From positions 1,521,788 to 1,585,787 of the forward strand of contig NZ_LMGU01000001.1 of assembly GCF_001427525.1 (NCBI RefSeq): DNA of 64,000 nt. Reading direction: 5' to 3'. The translations under genes were made by a program, and so were the position numbers. The first letter of the stretch is position 1. Each line of letters starts with the position of its first letter. Of this stretch, positions 53,367 through 61,316 are shown piece after piece. The notes beneath the pieces are model-generated. The model saw nothing but the letters and a program-made list of their open reading frames with translations. It made no database searches and had not been told where the DNA came from. The DNA comes from Microbacterium sp. Root61. GTDB lineage: Bacteria; Actinomycetota; Actinomycetes; Actinomycetales; Microbacteriaceae.

Positions 53367-54401
53367 TCAGGCGTTCAGGCTCGCCAGAGCTCCACGGGAC
53401 GGCTGAGCCTCGCGTCCGAGCCATCGCAACGCATTGCGCCAACTGATGTCCTGCCACTCCTGGTCAGGAAGGTCCATTGATCTGAGAGTCTTCGCGGCCG
53501 GCTCCTCCCGCAGCATCGCAGGGAAGTCCGAACCCACGAGCAGACGGTCGGCACCGAGCAGGTCGACCAAGTATCGGATGGTGCGGGCATCGAACACCAT
53601 CGCGTCGTAGTAGAAGCGTCGCGCGATCTCCAGCGGCGACGGGCCGTCGTCGGGCGCGACAGCACGCTCGAGGTTCTTGGGCTCCTCGTTCCACGATCCG
53701 CCCCAGAAGTAGTTCGCGCGCGGGAGCATCATCGCGAGGCCTCCGGCCGCGTGACTGAACGATATCCGCAGGTCGGGGCAGGCGACCGCCGTGCCACCGA
53801 GAATCATGGATGCCGCAGCGAACATGCCCTCGATGCCGACGACGTACGTCCCCATCGCCGACAGCGGCAGGCGATCCATGGGCGTCGGCATGGCATGCAC
53901 GAACACCGAGAGCCCCAGCGCCTCGGCTTCTCGGAAGAACGGGAGGAACTTCTCGTCGCCGATGGAACTGCCGAGGATGTTCGACGCGATCTCCACGCCG
54001 GCGAGACCCCGCTCCTTGATCGCGGCGAGTTCGCCGGTCGCGGCATCCGGATCCTGCATCGGAACCATCCCCAGACCGATGATCCGTTCCGGGGAATACG
54101 AGCTGAGCTCGGCCGCGAAGTCGTTGACATGGCGGGCCAGAGCGAGTCCGTCTGCGGCGGGCAGGTCGTAGCGCAGCAGGGGCGGCATCGGGCTGACCAC
54201 CTCGGCGTCCACCCCCGAGGCATCCTGGGCCGCGATGCGGCGCTCCGCTTCGAAGAAGACATCCTTCGCGGCGAAACGCGTCTTGCCGAAGACCAGCAGC
54301 CTACTGGTGCTCTCCTCGATCGATTCCATGTGCGGGAAGCACTCCGGTGCATCGGCCGGGTAGTCCTTCGGGAGGAGGTGGGCGTGTGCGTCGATGATCA
54401 C
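53367..54401 (-). CDS. Amidohydrolase 2 / ACMSD-like metal-dependent hydrolase 1
   Basis: 344 residues of the Amidohydro_2 (PF04909) family, whose members include aminocarboxymuconate-semialdehyde decarboxylase and related C-C hydrolases and decarboxylases. Metal and active-site landmarks are IIDAHAHLLP (HxH) at the start, FVHAMPTP, ISFSHAAGG and LLVGSDFPAML with the conserved Asp near the C-terminus. The gene follows the zinc dehydrogenase by 17 bp in the minus-strand unit. It may decarboxylate or hydrolyse an intermediate of the imported compound. Substrate unknown. Confidence 0.83.
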   Translation of the reverse strand: MIIDAHAHLLPKDYPADAPECFPHMESIEESTSRLLVFGKTRFAAKDVFFEAERRIAAQDASGVDAEVVSPMPPLLRYDLPAADGLALARHVNDFAAELSSYSPERIIGLGMVPMQDPDAATGELAAIKERGLAGVEIASNILGSSIGDEKFLPFFREAEALGLSVFVHAMPTPMDRLPLSAMGTYVVGIEGMFAAASMILGGTAVACPDLRISFSHAAGGLAMMLPRANYFWGGSWNEEPKNLERAVAPDDGPSPLEIARRFYYDAMVFDARTIRYLVDLLGADRLLVGSDFPAMLREEPAAKTLRSMDLPDQEWQDISWRNALRWLGREAQPSRGALASLNA

Positions 54402-54418
54402 GTGGGACCCCTTGTCGA

Positions 54419-55525
54419 TCAGGCGAAGCTCGGGTGGACCGAGACATGGATGGCGGACTTGTCTTCGGTGTCACCGGCGAGGGTGTCGATCGCCAGGCCC
54501 ACCTCGTCCAGCCCGAAGGTGTGCGTGTGCAGCTTCTCGAACGGGAACCGTCCCGACTCCAGCAACTGGATCGCCCGGCGGTTGGCCGACGCATCGACCC
54601 CGAACGCGCCCTTGACGGTGAGTGCACGGTTGATGATGAGATCGGTGACCAACGGGATCTCGCGGTGTCCCTTGAGGCCCGCGAGCACGACCCTGCCACC
54701 GTGTCGCACGACCTTCATCGCATCCGTGACCGGCCCCGCCGCCATCGGCGTGAGATCCAACGACACATCCGCCATCCGTCCGTTCGTGATCTCCGTCACG
54801 GCTTCGACGATGTCCTGACCGCCCTCGCCGACGATGACGGTGTGATCGGCGCCGAGTTCCCGGGCGATCGCCAGCTTGTGCGCATCGCCGGCCAAGCCTG
54901 TGATGATGATGTTCGATGCCCCGACGGACTTCGCGGCGATGACCGCGGCGAGGCCGCGCTGCCCGGCGCCCAGCACGACGAGGGTGTCTCCAAGAGAGAC
55001 TTCGCCGAGGTCGACTGCCCAGCGCACGCCGGCCCCCAGCGGGTTGTACATGGCAGCGACCGCGACCGGCAGCGTCTTGTCGATCTTGTGCAGCACCGAG
55101 TTGGGTGAGATGTACATGTGCTCGGCGAACCCGCCCCACAGGCTAGGTTCCACCTCGATGCCGGTCACGCCGTGGCCGTATTTGCGGAACGTGCACGCCT
55201 GGTAGCGCCCGGTGAGGCAGTCGTTGCACGCACGACAGGGAACGATGACCTCGAACGCCACACGATCGCCGACCTGAACTCCCCATCGCTCGGCCGCGCG
55301 GTCGCCGACGTCTTCGATGATTCCCATCGGCTCATGACCGGGGATGAACGGCGGACGATCCTTGTCACCGATGTGACCTCGGTAGATCTCGACATCGCTT
55401 CCGCAGATACCGTTCGCCTCGACGCGGAGCAGTCCATCATCGGGCCCGATCTTGGGACGGGCGAACTCCCGCATCTCGATCTGACGGGGACCTGTCTGTA
55501 CGGCGGCGCGAACCATCTCTGGCAT
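54419..55525 (-). CDS. Zinc-dependent medium-chain alcohol dehydrogenase
   Basis: About 368 residues. Catalytic zinc ligands are in GICGSD and IPGHEPMG, and four structural zinc cysteines lie in CRACNDCLTGRYQAC. The Rossmann motif is VVLGAGQRGLAAV, where the usual GxGxxG reads GAGQRG. The sequence resembles threonine/sorbitol/L-idonate-type dehydrogenases. It is the first gene of the minus-strand pair with the amidohydrolase, divergent from the CoA-transferase genes across a gap holding regulatory site 4. It probably oxidises a secondary alcohol intermediate. The ATG at 55525 has a weak GAAGAG ribosome site. Confidence 0.87.
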   Translation of the reverse strand: MPEMVRAAVQTGPRQIEMREFARPKIGPDDGLLRVEANGICGSDVEIYRGHIGDKDRPPFIPGHEPMGIIEDVGDRAAERWGVQVGDRVAFEVIVPCRACNDCLTGRYQACTFRKYGHGVTGIEVEPSLWGGFAEHMYISPNSVLHKIDKTLPVAVAAMYNPLGAGVRWAVDLGEVSLGDTLVVLGAGQRGLAAVIAAKSVGASNIIITGLAGDAHKLAIARELGADHTVIVGEGGQDIVEAVTEITNGRMADVSLDLTPMAAGPVTDAMKVVRHGGRVVLAGLKGHREIPLVTDLIINRALTVKGAFGVDASANRRAIQLLESGRFPFEKLHTHTFGLDEVGLAIDTLAGDTEDKSAIHVSVHPSFA

Positions 55526-55624
55526 GGGAATCTCTTCTCTGTGCGGAGACGGACGTCTTCGTCGCTCTGCGGTTCCTCCGCGACTGACTCCACGGTGCCC
55601 GCTGCGCGCGGCCGCGGCCATTGA

Positions 55625-55643
55625 CCTTTCGCCTTGCGGAAGG
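55625..55643. promoter_or_regulatory. IclR-type site 4 (divergent dehydrogenase / CoA-transferase promoters)
   Basis: CCTTTCGCCTTGCGGAAGG has 7-bp arms with one mismatch and fits TTTC-N7-GGAA. It is centrally placed in the 55526-55762 gap, about 100 bp from one start and 120 bp from the other, so one site could serve both units. Confidence 0.62.
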
Positions 55644-55762
55644 TTTTCGTCGTGGCCTGGGGTCTCAGCCGGTCTTCTGCACAGTGGAAAGAAGGATGTC
55701 GACGAAACCGGGAGCTCGATTGACTGACGTTGTCCGACGAACCACTGGAAGAGGTCTTCAGC

Positions 55763-56521
55763 GTGATCGACAAGTACCGCGAGGACGTGATGGCCGCGCT
55801 CGACGCCGTGCCATCCGGCTCCTCGATCGCCGTCGGCGGATTCGGCAGCTCCGGCCGTCCGGACGCTCTGCTCAATGCGCTCTGCGACCTTGGCAAACGC
55901 GATCTGCACGTGATCGTGAACAACGTCGGCAATGACTACACCGGAATCGGCCGATTGGTGGTCGAAGGTCGAGTGCGGCGCTTCACCGGATCGTTCCCGA
56001 TCCTGCAGTCCTTCTACGACGACTACTTCGCCGGAAAGATCGAACTGGAGCTGATCCCGCAAGGCACGCTCGCCGAACGCATGCGTGCGGGCGGGGCGGG
56101 AATCGCGGCGTTCTTCACGCCGTCGGCTGTCAACACGATGCTCACGGACGGCGCGTTCCCGCTGTCGTACGATGCCGCCGGCAGTCCGGCCACGTACCTT
56201 CCGGCAAAGGAGATCCGCGAGTTCAACGGTCGCCCGCACGTGCTCGAGCACGGGATCACGGCAGACTACGCGCTCGTGAAGGCCCAGCAAGGTGACCGAA
56301 AGGGCAACCTGCGCTTCCACCTGTCGGCCCGCAACTTCAACCCTGCCGCCGCGATGAGCGGCCGCACCACGTTCGCCGAGGTGGAACAGCTGGTGGACGT
56401 CGACGCGATCGGCCCCGACGACATCCACCTCCCGGGAGTCTTCATCGCGCACGTCGTCAAGACGGCCGAGCCCGTGCCGGCCGGTCCCGAATACACCGAT
56501 GCCCGAGGAGACGCAGCGTGA
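55763..56521 (+). CDS. CoA-transferase subunit A
   Basis: About 252 residues of the family I CoA-transferase alpha subunit (3-oxoacid / glutaconate CoA-transferase type). It shows the glycine loop SIAVGGFGSSGRPDALLNAL, the segment GAGIAAFFTPSAVNTML and GHL-like RNFNPAAAMSGRTTFAEVEQLVD. The GTG at 55763 is selected because GGAAGAGG precedes it by 8 nt and the N-terminus then matches the family (VIDKYREDV); a TTG eleven codons upstream is the alternative. Its stop overlaps the beta-subunit start by GTGA. It activates or deactivates acids by transfer of CoA; the acid is unidentified. Confidence 0.88.
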   Translation: MIDKYREDVMAALDAVPSGSSIAVGGFGSSGRPDALLNALCDLGKRDLHVIVNNVGNDYTGIGRLVVEGRVRRFTGSFPILQSFYDDYFAGKIELELIPQGTLAERMRAGGAGIAAFFTPSAVNTMLTDGAFPLSYDAAGSPATYLPAKEIREFNGRPHVLEHGITADYALVKAQQGDRKGNLRFHLSARNFNPAAAMSGRTTFAEVEQLVDVDAIGPDDIHLPGVFIAHVVKTAEPVPAGPEYTDARGDAA

Positions 56522-57189
56522 GCATGATCGAAGCGGCGGCACCCGCCCTCCTCGGCCGCACGCGAGACGAGATCGCACAGCGCCTTGCCGCGGACCTCTC
56601 CGACGGCTACACCGTCAACCTCGGAGTCGGGATTCCGCTGGCCGTGCCGAAGTTCATCCCCGACGACATCGAGGTAGTCCTGCACGCCGAGAACGGCGTG
56701 CTCGGCCTCGGCGGACACCCGGGGGAAGGAAACGAGGACCCCGACCTGACCGACGCGGGTAAGCAGCCCGCGTCCCTCATCAGCGGCGGGGCGATCACGG
56801 ACTCGGCGCTCTCCTTCGCGATCATCCGCGGCGGACACCTCGACGTCACGATCCTCGGCGCGCTGCAGGTGTCTCAGTCCGGCGACCTGGCCAACTGGTA
56901 CGTGCCGGGACGCAATCCCGCCGTCGGCGGAGCCATGGACCTTGTGGCCGGCACGCGCGAAGTGTGGGTGTGCATGGAGCACGTCGATCGCGACGGGCAG
57001 CCCAAGATCGTACCGTCGTGCACATTTCCGCTGACCGGGCACGGCGTCGTCACGCGCGTCTACACCGATCTGGCGATCTTCCACGTCGTGGACCGCACGC
57101 TCGTGCTGGTCGAGTGCGCGCCGGGCATCACCCGGCAGGATGTGCGCGCACGCACGACCGCGGCCTACACCGAGGAGCTCGACTCATGA
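56518..57189 (+). CDS. CoA-transferase subunit B
   Basis: 223 residues, beta subunit of the family I CoA-transferase. The catalytic glutamate is in HAENGVLGLGGHPGEGN (the ExGxxGxG motif). Further landmarks are YTVNLGVGIPLAVPKFIP and RGGHLDVTILGALQVSQSGDLANW. It forms a heteromer with subunit A to move CoA from a donor thioester (succinyl- or acetyl-CoA) to a carboxylic acid. The GTG overlaps subunit A's stop by GTGA and the gene ends in an ATGA overlap with the second hydrolase. Confidence 0.9.
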   Translation: MSMIEAAAPALLGRTRDEIAQRLAADLSDGYTVNLGVGIPLAVPKFIPDDIEVVLHAENGVLGLGGHPGEGNEDPDLTDAGKQPASLISGGAITDSALSFAIIRGGHLDVTILGALQVSQSGDLANWYVPGRNPAVGGAMDLVAGTREVWVCMEHVDRDGQPKIVPSCTFPLTGHGVVTRVYTDLAIFHVVDRTLVLVECAPGITRQDVRARTTAAYTEELDS

Positions 57190-58067
57190 CCATCGACCGA
57201 TTGTCGCTCGAGGAGATCGTCGCCATCGACGTGCACACGCACGTCCACCGCTCCGTGGCGGACGTCTCGGACGAACACGTTGGCAGCGAGGCGATGGGCG
57301 AGTACTTCGGCATCGGCACGATGCCCACCTACTCCGTGCCCGAGCTGGCCGCGTATTACCGCGAGCGCCGGATCATGGCCGTGGTGTTCACGGTGGATTC
57401 CGTGTCGCAGACCGGCAAGGATCCCGAACCTGCCAACGAAGAGATCGCACGACTGGCATCCCAGCACTCCGACGTGCTGATTCCGTTCGCGAGCATCGAT
57501 CCGTCGCGTGGCAAGGCCGGCGTGGAGGAGGCGCGGCGCCTGATCACCGAGTGCGGCGTGCGCGGATTCAAGTTCCACCCCAGCACCCAGGGGTTCTTCC
57601 CCAACGACCGCATCGCCTACCCGCTCTACGAGGTCATCGAGGAGCACGGCCTGATCGCGCTGTTCCACAGCGGTCAGACCGGGGTTGGAGCCGGGCAGCC
57701 GGGTGGCGGCGGCATCCGCCTCAAGTACGCCAACCCGATGCACGTCGACGATGTCGCCGTGGACTTCCCCGGCATGGACATCATCCTCGCGCACCCGTCC
57801 TTCCCCTGGCAGGACGAGGCGCTCTCGGTCGCGACCCACAAGCCCCGGGTGTACATCGATCTCTCCGGGTGGTCGCCGAAGTACTTCCCGCCGCAGCTCG
57901 TGCAGTACGCGAACACGCTGCTCAAGCACAAGATGCTCTTCGGATCCGACTTCCCCGTGATCACACCCGAACGGTGGATGCGCGACTTCGATCAGCTGCC
58001 GATCAAGGACGAGGTGCGCCCGCTGATCCTCAAGGACAATGCCGCACGTCTGTTCGGGCTCACTTGA
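57186..58067 (+). CDS. Amidohydrolase 2 / ACMSD-like metal-dependent hydrolase 2
   Basis: About 293 residues of the Amidohydro_2 family. The metal-site sequences are AIDVHTHVH, GFKFHPSTQGFFPND, ALFHSGQTG, IILAHPSFPWQDEA and LFGSDFPVITPERW. It is only distantly similar to the first hydrolase of the island, so the two probably act on different intermediates. Its start overlaps the CoA-transferase beta stop by ATGA, which makes it part of the same polypeptide-coupled unit. The reaction, hydrolysis or decarboxylation, cannot be decided. Confidence 0.84.
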   Translation: MTIDRLSLEEIVAIDVHTHVHRSVADVSDEHVGSEAMGEYFGIGTMPTYSVPELAAYYRERRIMAVVFTVDSVSQTGKDPEPANEEIARLASQHSDVLIPFASIDPSRGKAGVEEARRLITECGVRGFKFHPSTQGFFPNDRIAYPLYEVIEEHGLIALFHSGQTGVGAGQPGGGGIRLKYANPMHVDDVAVDFPGMDIILAHPSFPWQDEALSVATHKPRVYIDLSGWSPKYFPPQLVQYANTLLKHKMLFGSDFPVITPERWMRDFDQLPIKDEVRPLILKDNAARLFGLT

Positions 58068-58110
58068 GCCGGACAGGATCGTGCGGTGCAGAACCCGCGT
58101 CGTCGGAAAG

Positions 58111-58129
58111 TGTTTCGCCGAGTGGAAGC
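58111..58129. promoter_or_regulatory. IclR-type site 5 (small CxxC gene)
   Basis: TGTTTCGCCGAGTGGAAGC fits TTTC-N7-GGAA; its core TTTCGCC is shared with sites 3 and 4. It is 85 bp upstream of the 71-codon gene, in a 146-bp gap with no other visible signal. Confidence 0.55.
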
Positions 58130-58213
58130 AGACGCCCTCGCGCAGACATCGATGACGCTCAATAGAGGGGTGGCGCAAGCCGCTTCATCCCGAGATCAGA
58201 AAGAGCGAGACCG

Positions 58214-58429
58214 ATGGCAACCCTTGAAGAACTCCAGACCATGCTCTCCGTCGACGGCTATTCCCTCGCGGTGGACACGACGGCGGGCAAGACCTCGGCC
58301 GTCATCACGGCCGGCGAGGGCGTCTGCGGCGATTGCCTCGTCCCGAAGGTCGTGCTGACCGGAATGCTCGCCCAGGCGCTCAACGTCCCGGCGGAGCAGA
58401 TCACGCTCGAGTACCCCGAAGAGCACTGA
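58214..58429 (+). CDS. 71-residue CxxC protein of unknown function
   Basis: A 71-residue acidic protein with one CxxC pair in GEGVCGDCLVPKVVLTGML. Before it are strand-like stretches (YSLAVDTTAGKTSAVITAG) and after it an amphipathic helix and a final strand (QITLEYPEEH). The layout recalls small NifU-like or glutaredoxin-like modules, but no family is claimed. The start at 58214 has only a weak purine-rich ribosome site (AAAGAGCGAGA). It is preceded by IclR-type site 5, which ties it to the island, and it converges on murB. Confidence 0.62.
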   Translation: MATLEELQTMLSVDGYSLAVDTTAGKTSAVITAGEGVCGDCLVPKVVLTGMLAQALNVPAEQITLEYPEEH

Positions 58430-58448
58430 GCAGGACCACGCGCCGCAG

Positions 58449-59591
58449 CTAGAGCTCGACGCCGATCAGCACCGGTTCGGGCTGCAGGATGAGCCCGAAC
58501 TCGGACTGCACGCGCCCCTGGATGAAGCGGGCCAGCTCGGACAGCTCGGCCGCCGTGGCGTGACCGCGATTGGTCAGGGCCAGCGCGTGCTTGGACGACA
58601 GTGCGGCGCGGGAGCGGGGCAGCTTGAAGCCCTTGCCGAGTCCGGAGTTCTCGATCAGCCACGCGGCGCTGACCTTGACCGCGGTGGGCTGCAGGACAGG
58701 GCGCGGGACGACGCCGTCGTAGGACTCCAGCGGGATCACCGTCACCGGGTCGATCTGCGGCGTCATCGGCCAGCGCGGGCACGCGGCCGGCAGTGTGCGG
58801 GCGAAGGATTCGGAGACGATCGCGTTCTGGAAGAACGATCCCGCGCTGTAGGTGTCGGGATCGGCGTCATCGAGCACCATCCCCTTCCGTCGTCGGGTGG
58901 CCAGGACGTGCTCCCGGATCCAGGCGAGCGAGACGGATGCCTCGGGCTCCAGGCCCAGCGCTCCGCGCAGCTGGGCGCCGCGGACGGGCTGCTCCCCGTG
59001 GCCGACCTCGGCCAGCTCCAGCGTGACCGACAGGATGACTGCGGGACGCTGCGGCACCGAGCCGTAGTGGTGCTTGAGCACCGATGTCCGGAACCCCAGG
59101 CCCAGGTCGGCGGCGGGCACGATCGAGACCTCGCCGGTCTCCTCGTCCAGCAGCTCGACCTCGACGAGCGTCTCGGAGATCTCCTGACCGTATGCGCCGA
59201 TGTTCTGCACCGGCGCAGCACCGATCGTGCCGGGAATGCCCGACATCGCCTCGATCCCGGCGAGTCCCTCGGCGACGGCGACCGCCACCACGTCGTCCCA
59301 CGTGTGTCCGGCCTGCACGCGCCAGCGAACGAACCCCACCCGCGTGGTCGCCAGCCGCTCGATGCCCTGCGTGAGGATCCGCACGACGGTGCCGTCGAAC
59401 GGTTCGTCGCCGACGAACAGGTTGGAGCCGCCACCGAGCACGAACCACGGATCGCCGTACGACCAGACCTCGCGCAGCACGGCGACGAGCTCGGTCGTCG
59501 TGGTCGCGTCGATCATGCGGGCGGGAACACCGCCGGTGCGCAGCGTGGTGAGCTGCGACAGAGCGATGGGGGTGATCTCAGGCATCGGCAT
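58449..59591 (-). CDS. murB: UDP-N-acetylmuramate dehydrogenase
   Basis: 380 residues, the longer type I-like MurB. Landmarks are LTTLRTGGVPARM, the FAD-binding FVLGGGSNLFVGDE, GIEAMSGIPGTIGAAPVQNIGAYGQEISETLVEVE and the active-site region AGSFFQNAIV, with the catalytic serine replaced in context by SFFQ. It reduces UDP-GlcNAc-enolpyruvate to UDP-MurNAc, an essential cell-wall step in the cytoplasm. Two ATGs (59591, 59585) could start it. It is transcribed with the MaoC-type pair upstream, 7 bp apart, an arrangement common in actinobacteria. Confidence 0.93.
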   Translation of the reverse strand: MPMPEITPIALSQLTTLRTGGVPARMIDATTTTELVAVLREVWSYGDPWFVLGGGSNLFVGDEPFDGTVVRILTQGIERLATTRVGFVRWRVQAGHTWDDVVAVAVAEGLAGIEAMSGIPGTIGAAPVQNIGAYGQEISETLVEVELLDEETGEVSIVPAADLGLGFRTSVLKHHYGSVPQRPAVILSVTLELAEVGHGEQPVRGAQLRGALGLEPEASVSLAWIREHVLATRRRKGMVLDDADPDTYSAGSFFQNAIVSESFARTLPAACPRWPMTPQIDPVTVIPLESYDGVVPRPVLQPTAVKVSAAWLIENSGLGKGFKLPRSRAALSSKHALALTNRGHATAAELSELARFIQGRVQSEFGLILQPEPVLIGVEL

Positions 59592-59598
59592 CCGTCAC

Positions 59599-60009
59599 TT
59601 ACGCGAGCCGGATCCGCACCTGCGCTTTGGTGAGCACGGTCTTCTCTTCGAACGTCACGGTCAGATCGATACGGGCGGTGTCCTCTTCGACGGCCCCGAC
59701 CTTCGCGAGGACGTGCACGTCGGCGCCGTTCTCGGCGTCGACGACGATCGGGCGGGTGAAGCGCACGCCGTATTCGAGGATGCGGCCGGAATCTCCCAGC
59801 CAGGGCACGATCGTCTGGACGGCGAGGCCCATCGTGAGCATGCCGTGCGCGAGCACGCCGGGCAGGCCCATCGCCTCGGCGACGTCGTCCCGGTAGTGGA
59901 TCGGGTTGAAGTCGCCGGCCGCGCCGGCGTACCGGACGAGCGCCTCACGGGTCAGGTGTACATCGCGCTCGGCGACGACGTCTCCGACGGTCAGGGGTGC
60001 CGTGCTCAT
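59599..60009 (-). CDS. MaoC-like (R)-hydratase subunit (HadB-like)
   Basis: 136 residues of the MaoC/hotdog family with the active-site motif YAGAAGDFNPIHYRDDVAEAMGLPGVLAHGMLTMG, which includes the catalytic Asp and His of the hydratase-2 motif. It most resembles the HadB subunit of actinobacterial 3-hydroxyacyl dehydratases. It overlaps the HadA-like gene by ATGA and lies just upstream of murB. The pair should dehydrate 3-hydroxyacyl thioesters in fatty-acid-type metabolism. Microbacteria make no mycolic acids, so the mycobacterial mycolate role is not implied. Confidence 0.85.
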   Translation of the reverse strand: MSTAPLTVGDVVAERDVHLTREALVRYAGAAGDFNPIHYRDDVAEAMGLPGVLAHGMLTMGLAVQTIVPWLGDSGRILEYGVRFTRPIVVDAENGADVHVLAKVGAVEEDTARIDLTVTFEEKTVLTKAQVRIRLA

Positions 60010-60449
60010 GCGTCTGCCTCTCCGACGACGAGGACGGATGTCGTGGTGACGACGTGCGCGCCATCGGCATCCGTCACTTCGGCCTCGCTGGTGACCATCG
60101 CGTTGCCGCCGAGAGCGCGGATGCTCGTGATGTGCAGCGTCGCGGTGAGCAGGTCGCCGGCGACGATCGGTCGCGAGTAGCGGAACTTCTGCTCACCATG
60201 CAGCACGCGCGAGAGGACGATCCCGGTGTCGGGCTCGGACAGCAGCTGCTGCAGCGTGAACTCCTGCACGACGATGGCGAACGTGGGCGGCGCGACGACG
60301 TCCGCGTACCCCAGAGCCCGTGCGGCCTCCGGGTCGAAGTACTGCGCGTCGTCCGCGAAGACGCCGCGCGCGAACTCGCGCACCTTCTCACGACCGACGA
60401 GATACGGCGACGTCGGCGGGAATTCGCGTCCGACGAGCTCGGGGTTCAC
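60006..60449 (-). CDS. MaoC-like dehydratase subunit (HadA/HadC-like, FAS1-type)
   Basis: About 147 residues with an N-terminal hotdog fold: VGREFPPTSPYLVGREKVREFARGVF, YADVVAPPTFAIVV and LHGEQKFRYSRPIVAGDLLTATLHI. The catalytic Asp-His pair of the partner subunit is missing here, as expected for the structural HadA/HadC type. The GTG at 60449 is preferred, because AAGGGG lies 5 nt upstream; a GTG two codons earlier overlaps that site. It overlaps the HadB-like gene by ATGA. The two subunits probably act as a heterodimer. Confidence 0.83.
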   Translation of the reverse strand: MNPELVGREFPPTSPYLVGREKVREFARGVFADDAQYFDPEAARALGYADVVAPPTFAIVVQEFTLQQLLSEPDTGIVLSRVLHGEQKFRYSRPIVAGDLLTATLHITSIRALGGNAMVTSEAEVTDADGAHVVTTTSVLVVGEADA

Positions 60450-60511
60450 TGGCACCCCTTCATCCTACCGAGCGGTGCCCGCCTCCCTTTCGGCAGAGCG
60501 GATGCCGCGCC

Positions 60512-61312
60512 TCAGCCTCGCCGGGACTTGAGGGCCTTGAACGCCATCTGCGTCGCGATGAACACCAGGAACGCGGCGAACAGCATGTTGGCCGCGAACG
60601 GATTCAACAGGGTCGCCAGCCAGGCGCCGAGGGCAGTCGTCGTACAGGCCGCTCCGCCGATCAATGCCGCCGCCAGCAGGTCGACGTTGCCGCGGCGGAG
60701 GTTGCCGATCGTGCCCGAGATCGCCGTGGGGATCATCATGAGCAGCGAGGTGCCCTTGGCGACGAGGTCGCTCGCCCCGAACAGCAGGATGAGCGTCGGC
60801 ACGATGATGATGCCGCCGCCGACGCCGATCAGCCCTGCTGCGACACCGGTGAGAAGACCGACCAGTGCGAGGGCCAGACCGCTCCCCCACGTCAGTTCGA
60901 GCACGGCGTCGCGCGAGGGGATCACCAGGAAGAGCGAGACGATGACGACGCACAGGAACCCGATGAACACCCACCGGAGCACGAACTGCGACACGCGCGC
61001 CAGCAGCCATGTGCCGATCTGTGCACCGATCACCGCCGCCGCCGCCAGGATGATCGCCGGGATCCACGCGACCGAGCCGTGCACGGCGTAGGAGATCACG
61101 CCGACGGTCGCGGTCGGGACGATGGCCGCGAGGGACGTGCCGGCGGCCAGCCGCTGGTCGAATCCGAGGATAAGGACGAGAAGGGGGACGATGACCGTGC
61201 CGCCGCCGACTCCGAAGAGTCCCGACAGCAGCCCGGCGAGCAATCCGACGCCCAGGCAGGTGAGGATGAAGCGCGTGGTCCGAGGTGTCCGCGCGCGCGC
61301 CGCTGACGTCAC
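60512..61312 (-). CDS. TauE/SafE family membrane protein (sulfite/anion exporter-like)
   Basis: About 266 residues with 7-8 transmembrane segments and the family's repeated glycine motif: SGLFGVGGGTVIVPLLVLILGFDQ near the N-terminus and LIGVGGGIIIVPTLILLFG in the second half. Members move sulfite, sulfonates or other anions across the membrane; the solute here is unknown. The GTG at 61312 is chosen because the frame extending further upstream is antisense-like and lies over the next gene. It is 4 bp after the DUF2510 gene's stop, so they are probably cotranscribed. Confidence 0.84.
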   Translation of the reverse strand: MTSAARARTPRTTRFILTCLGVGLLAGLLSGLFGVGGGTVIVPLLVLILGFDQRLAAGTSLAAIVPTATVGVISYAVHGSVAWIPAIILAAAAVIGAQIGTWLLARVSQFVLRWVFIGFLCVVIVSLFLVIPSRDAVLELTWGSGLALALVGLLTGVAAGLIGVGGGIIIVPTLILLFGASDLVAKGTSLLMMIPTAISGTIGNLRRGNVDLLAAALIGGAACTTTALGAWLATLLNPFAANMLFAAFLVFIATQMAFKALKSRRG

Positions 61313-61316
61313 GAGG

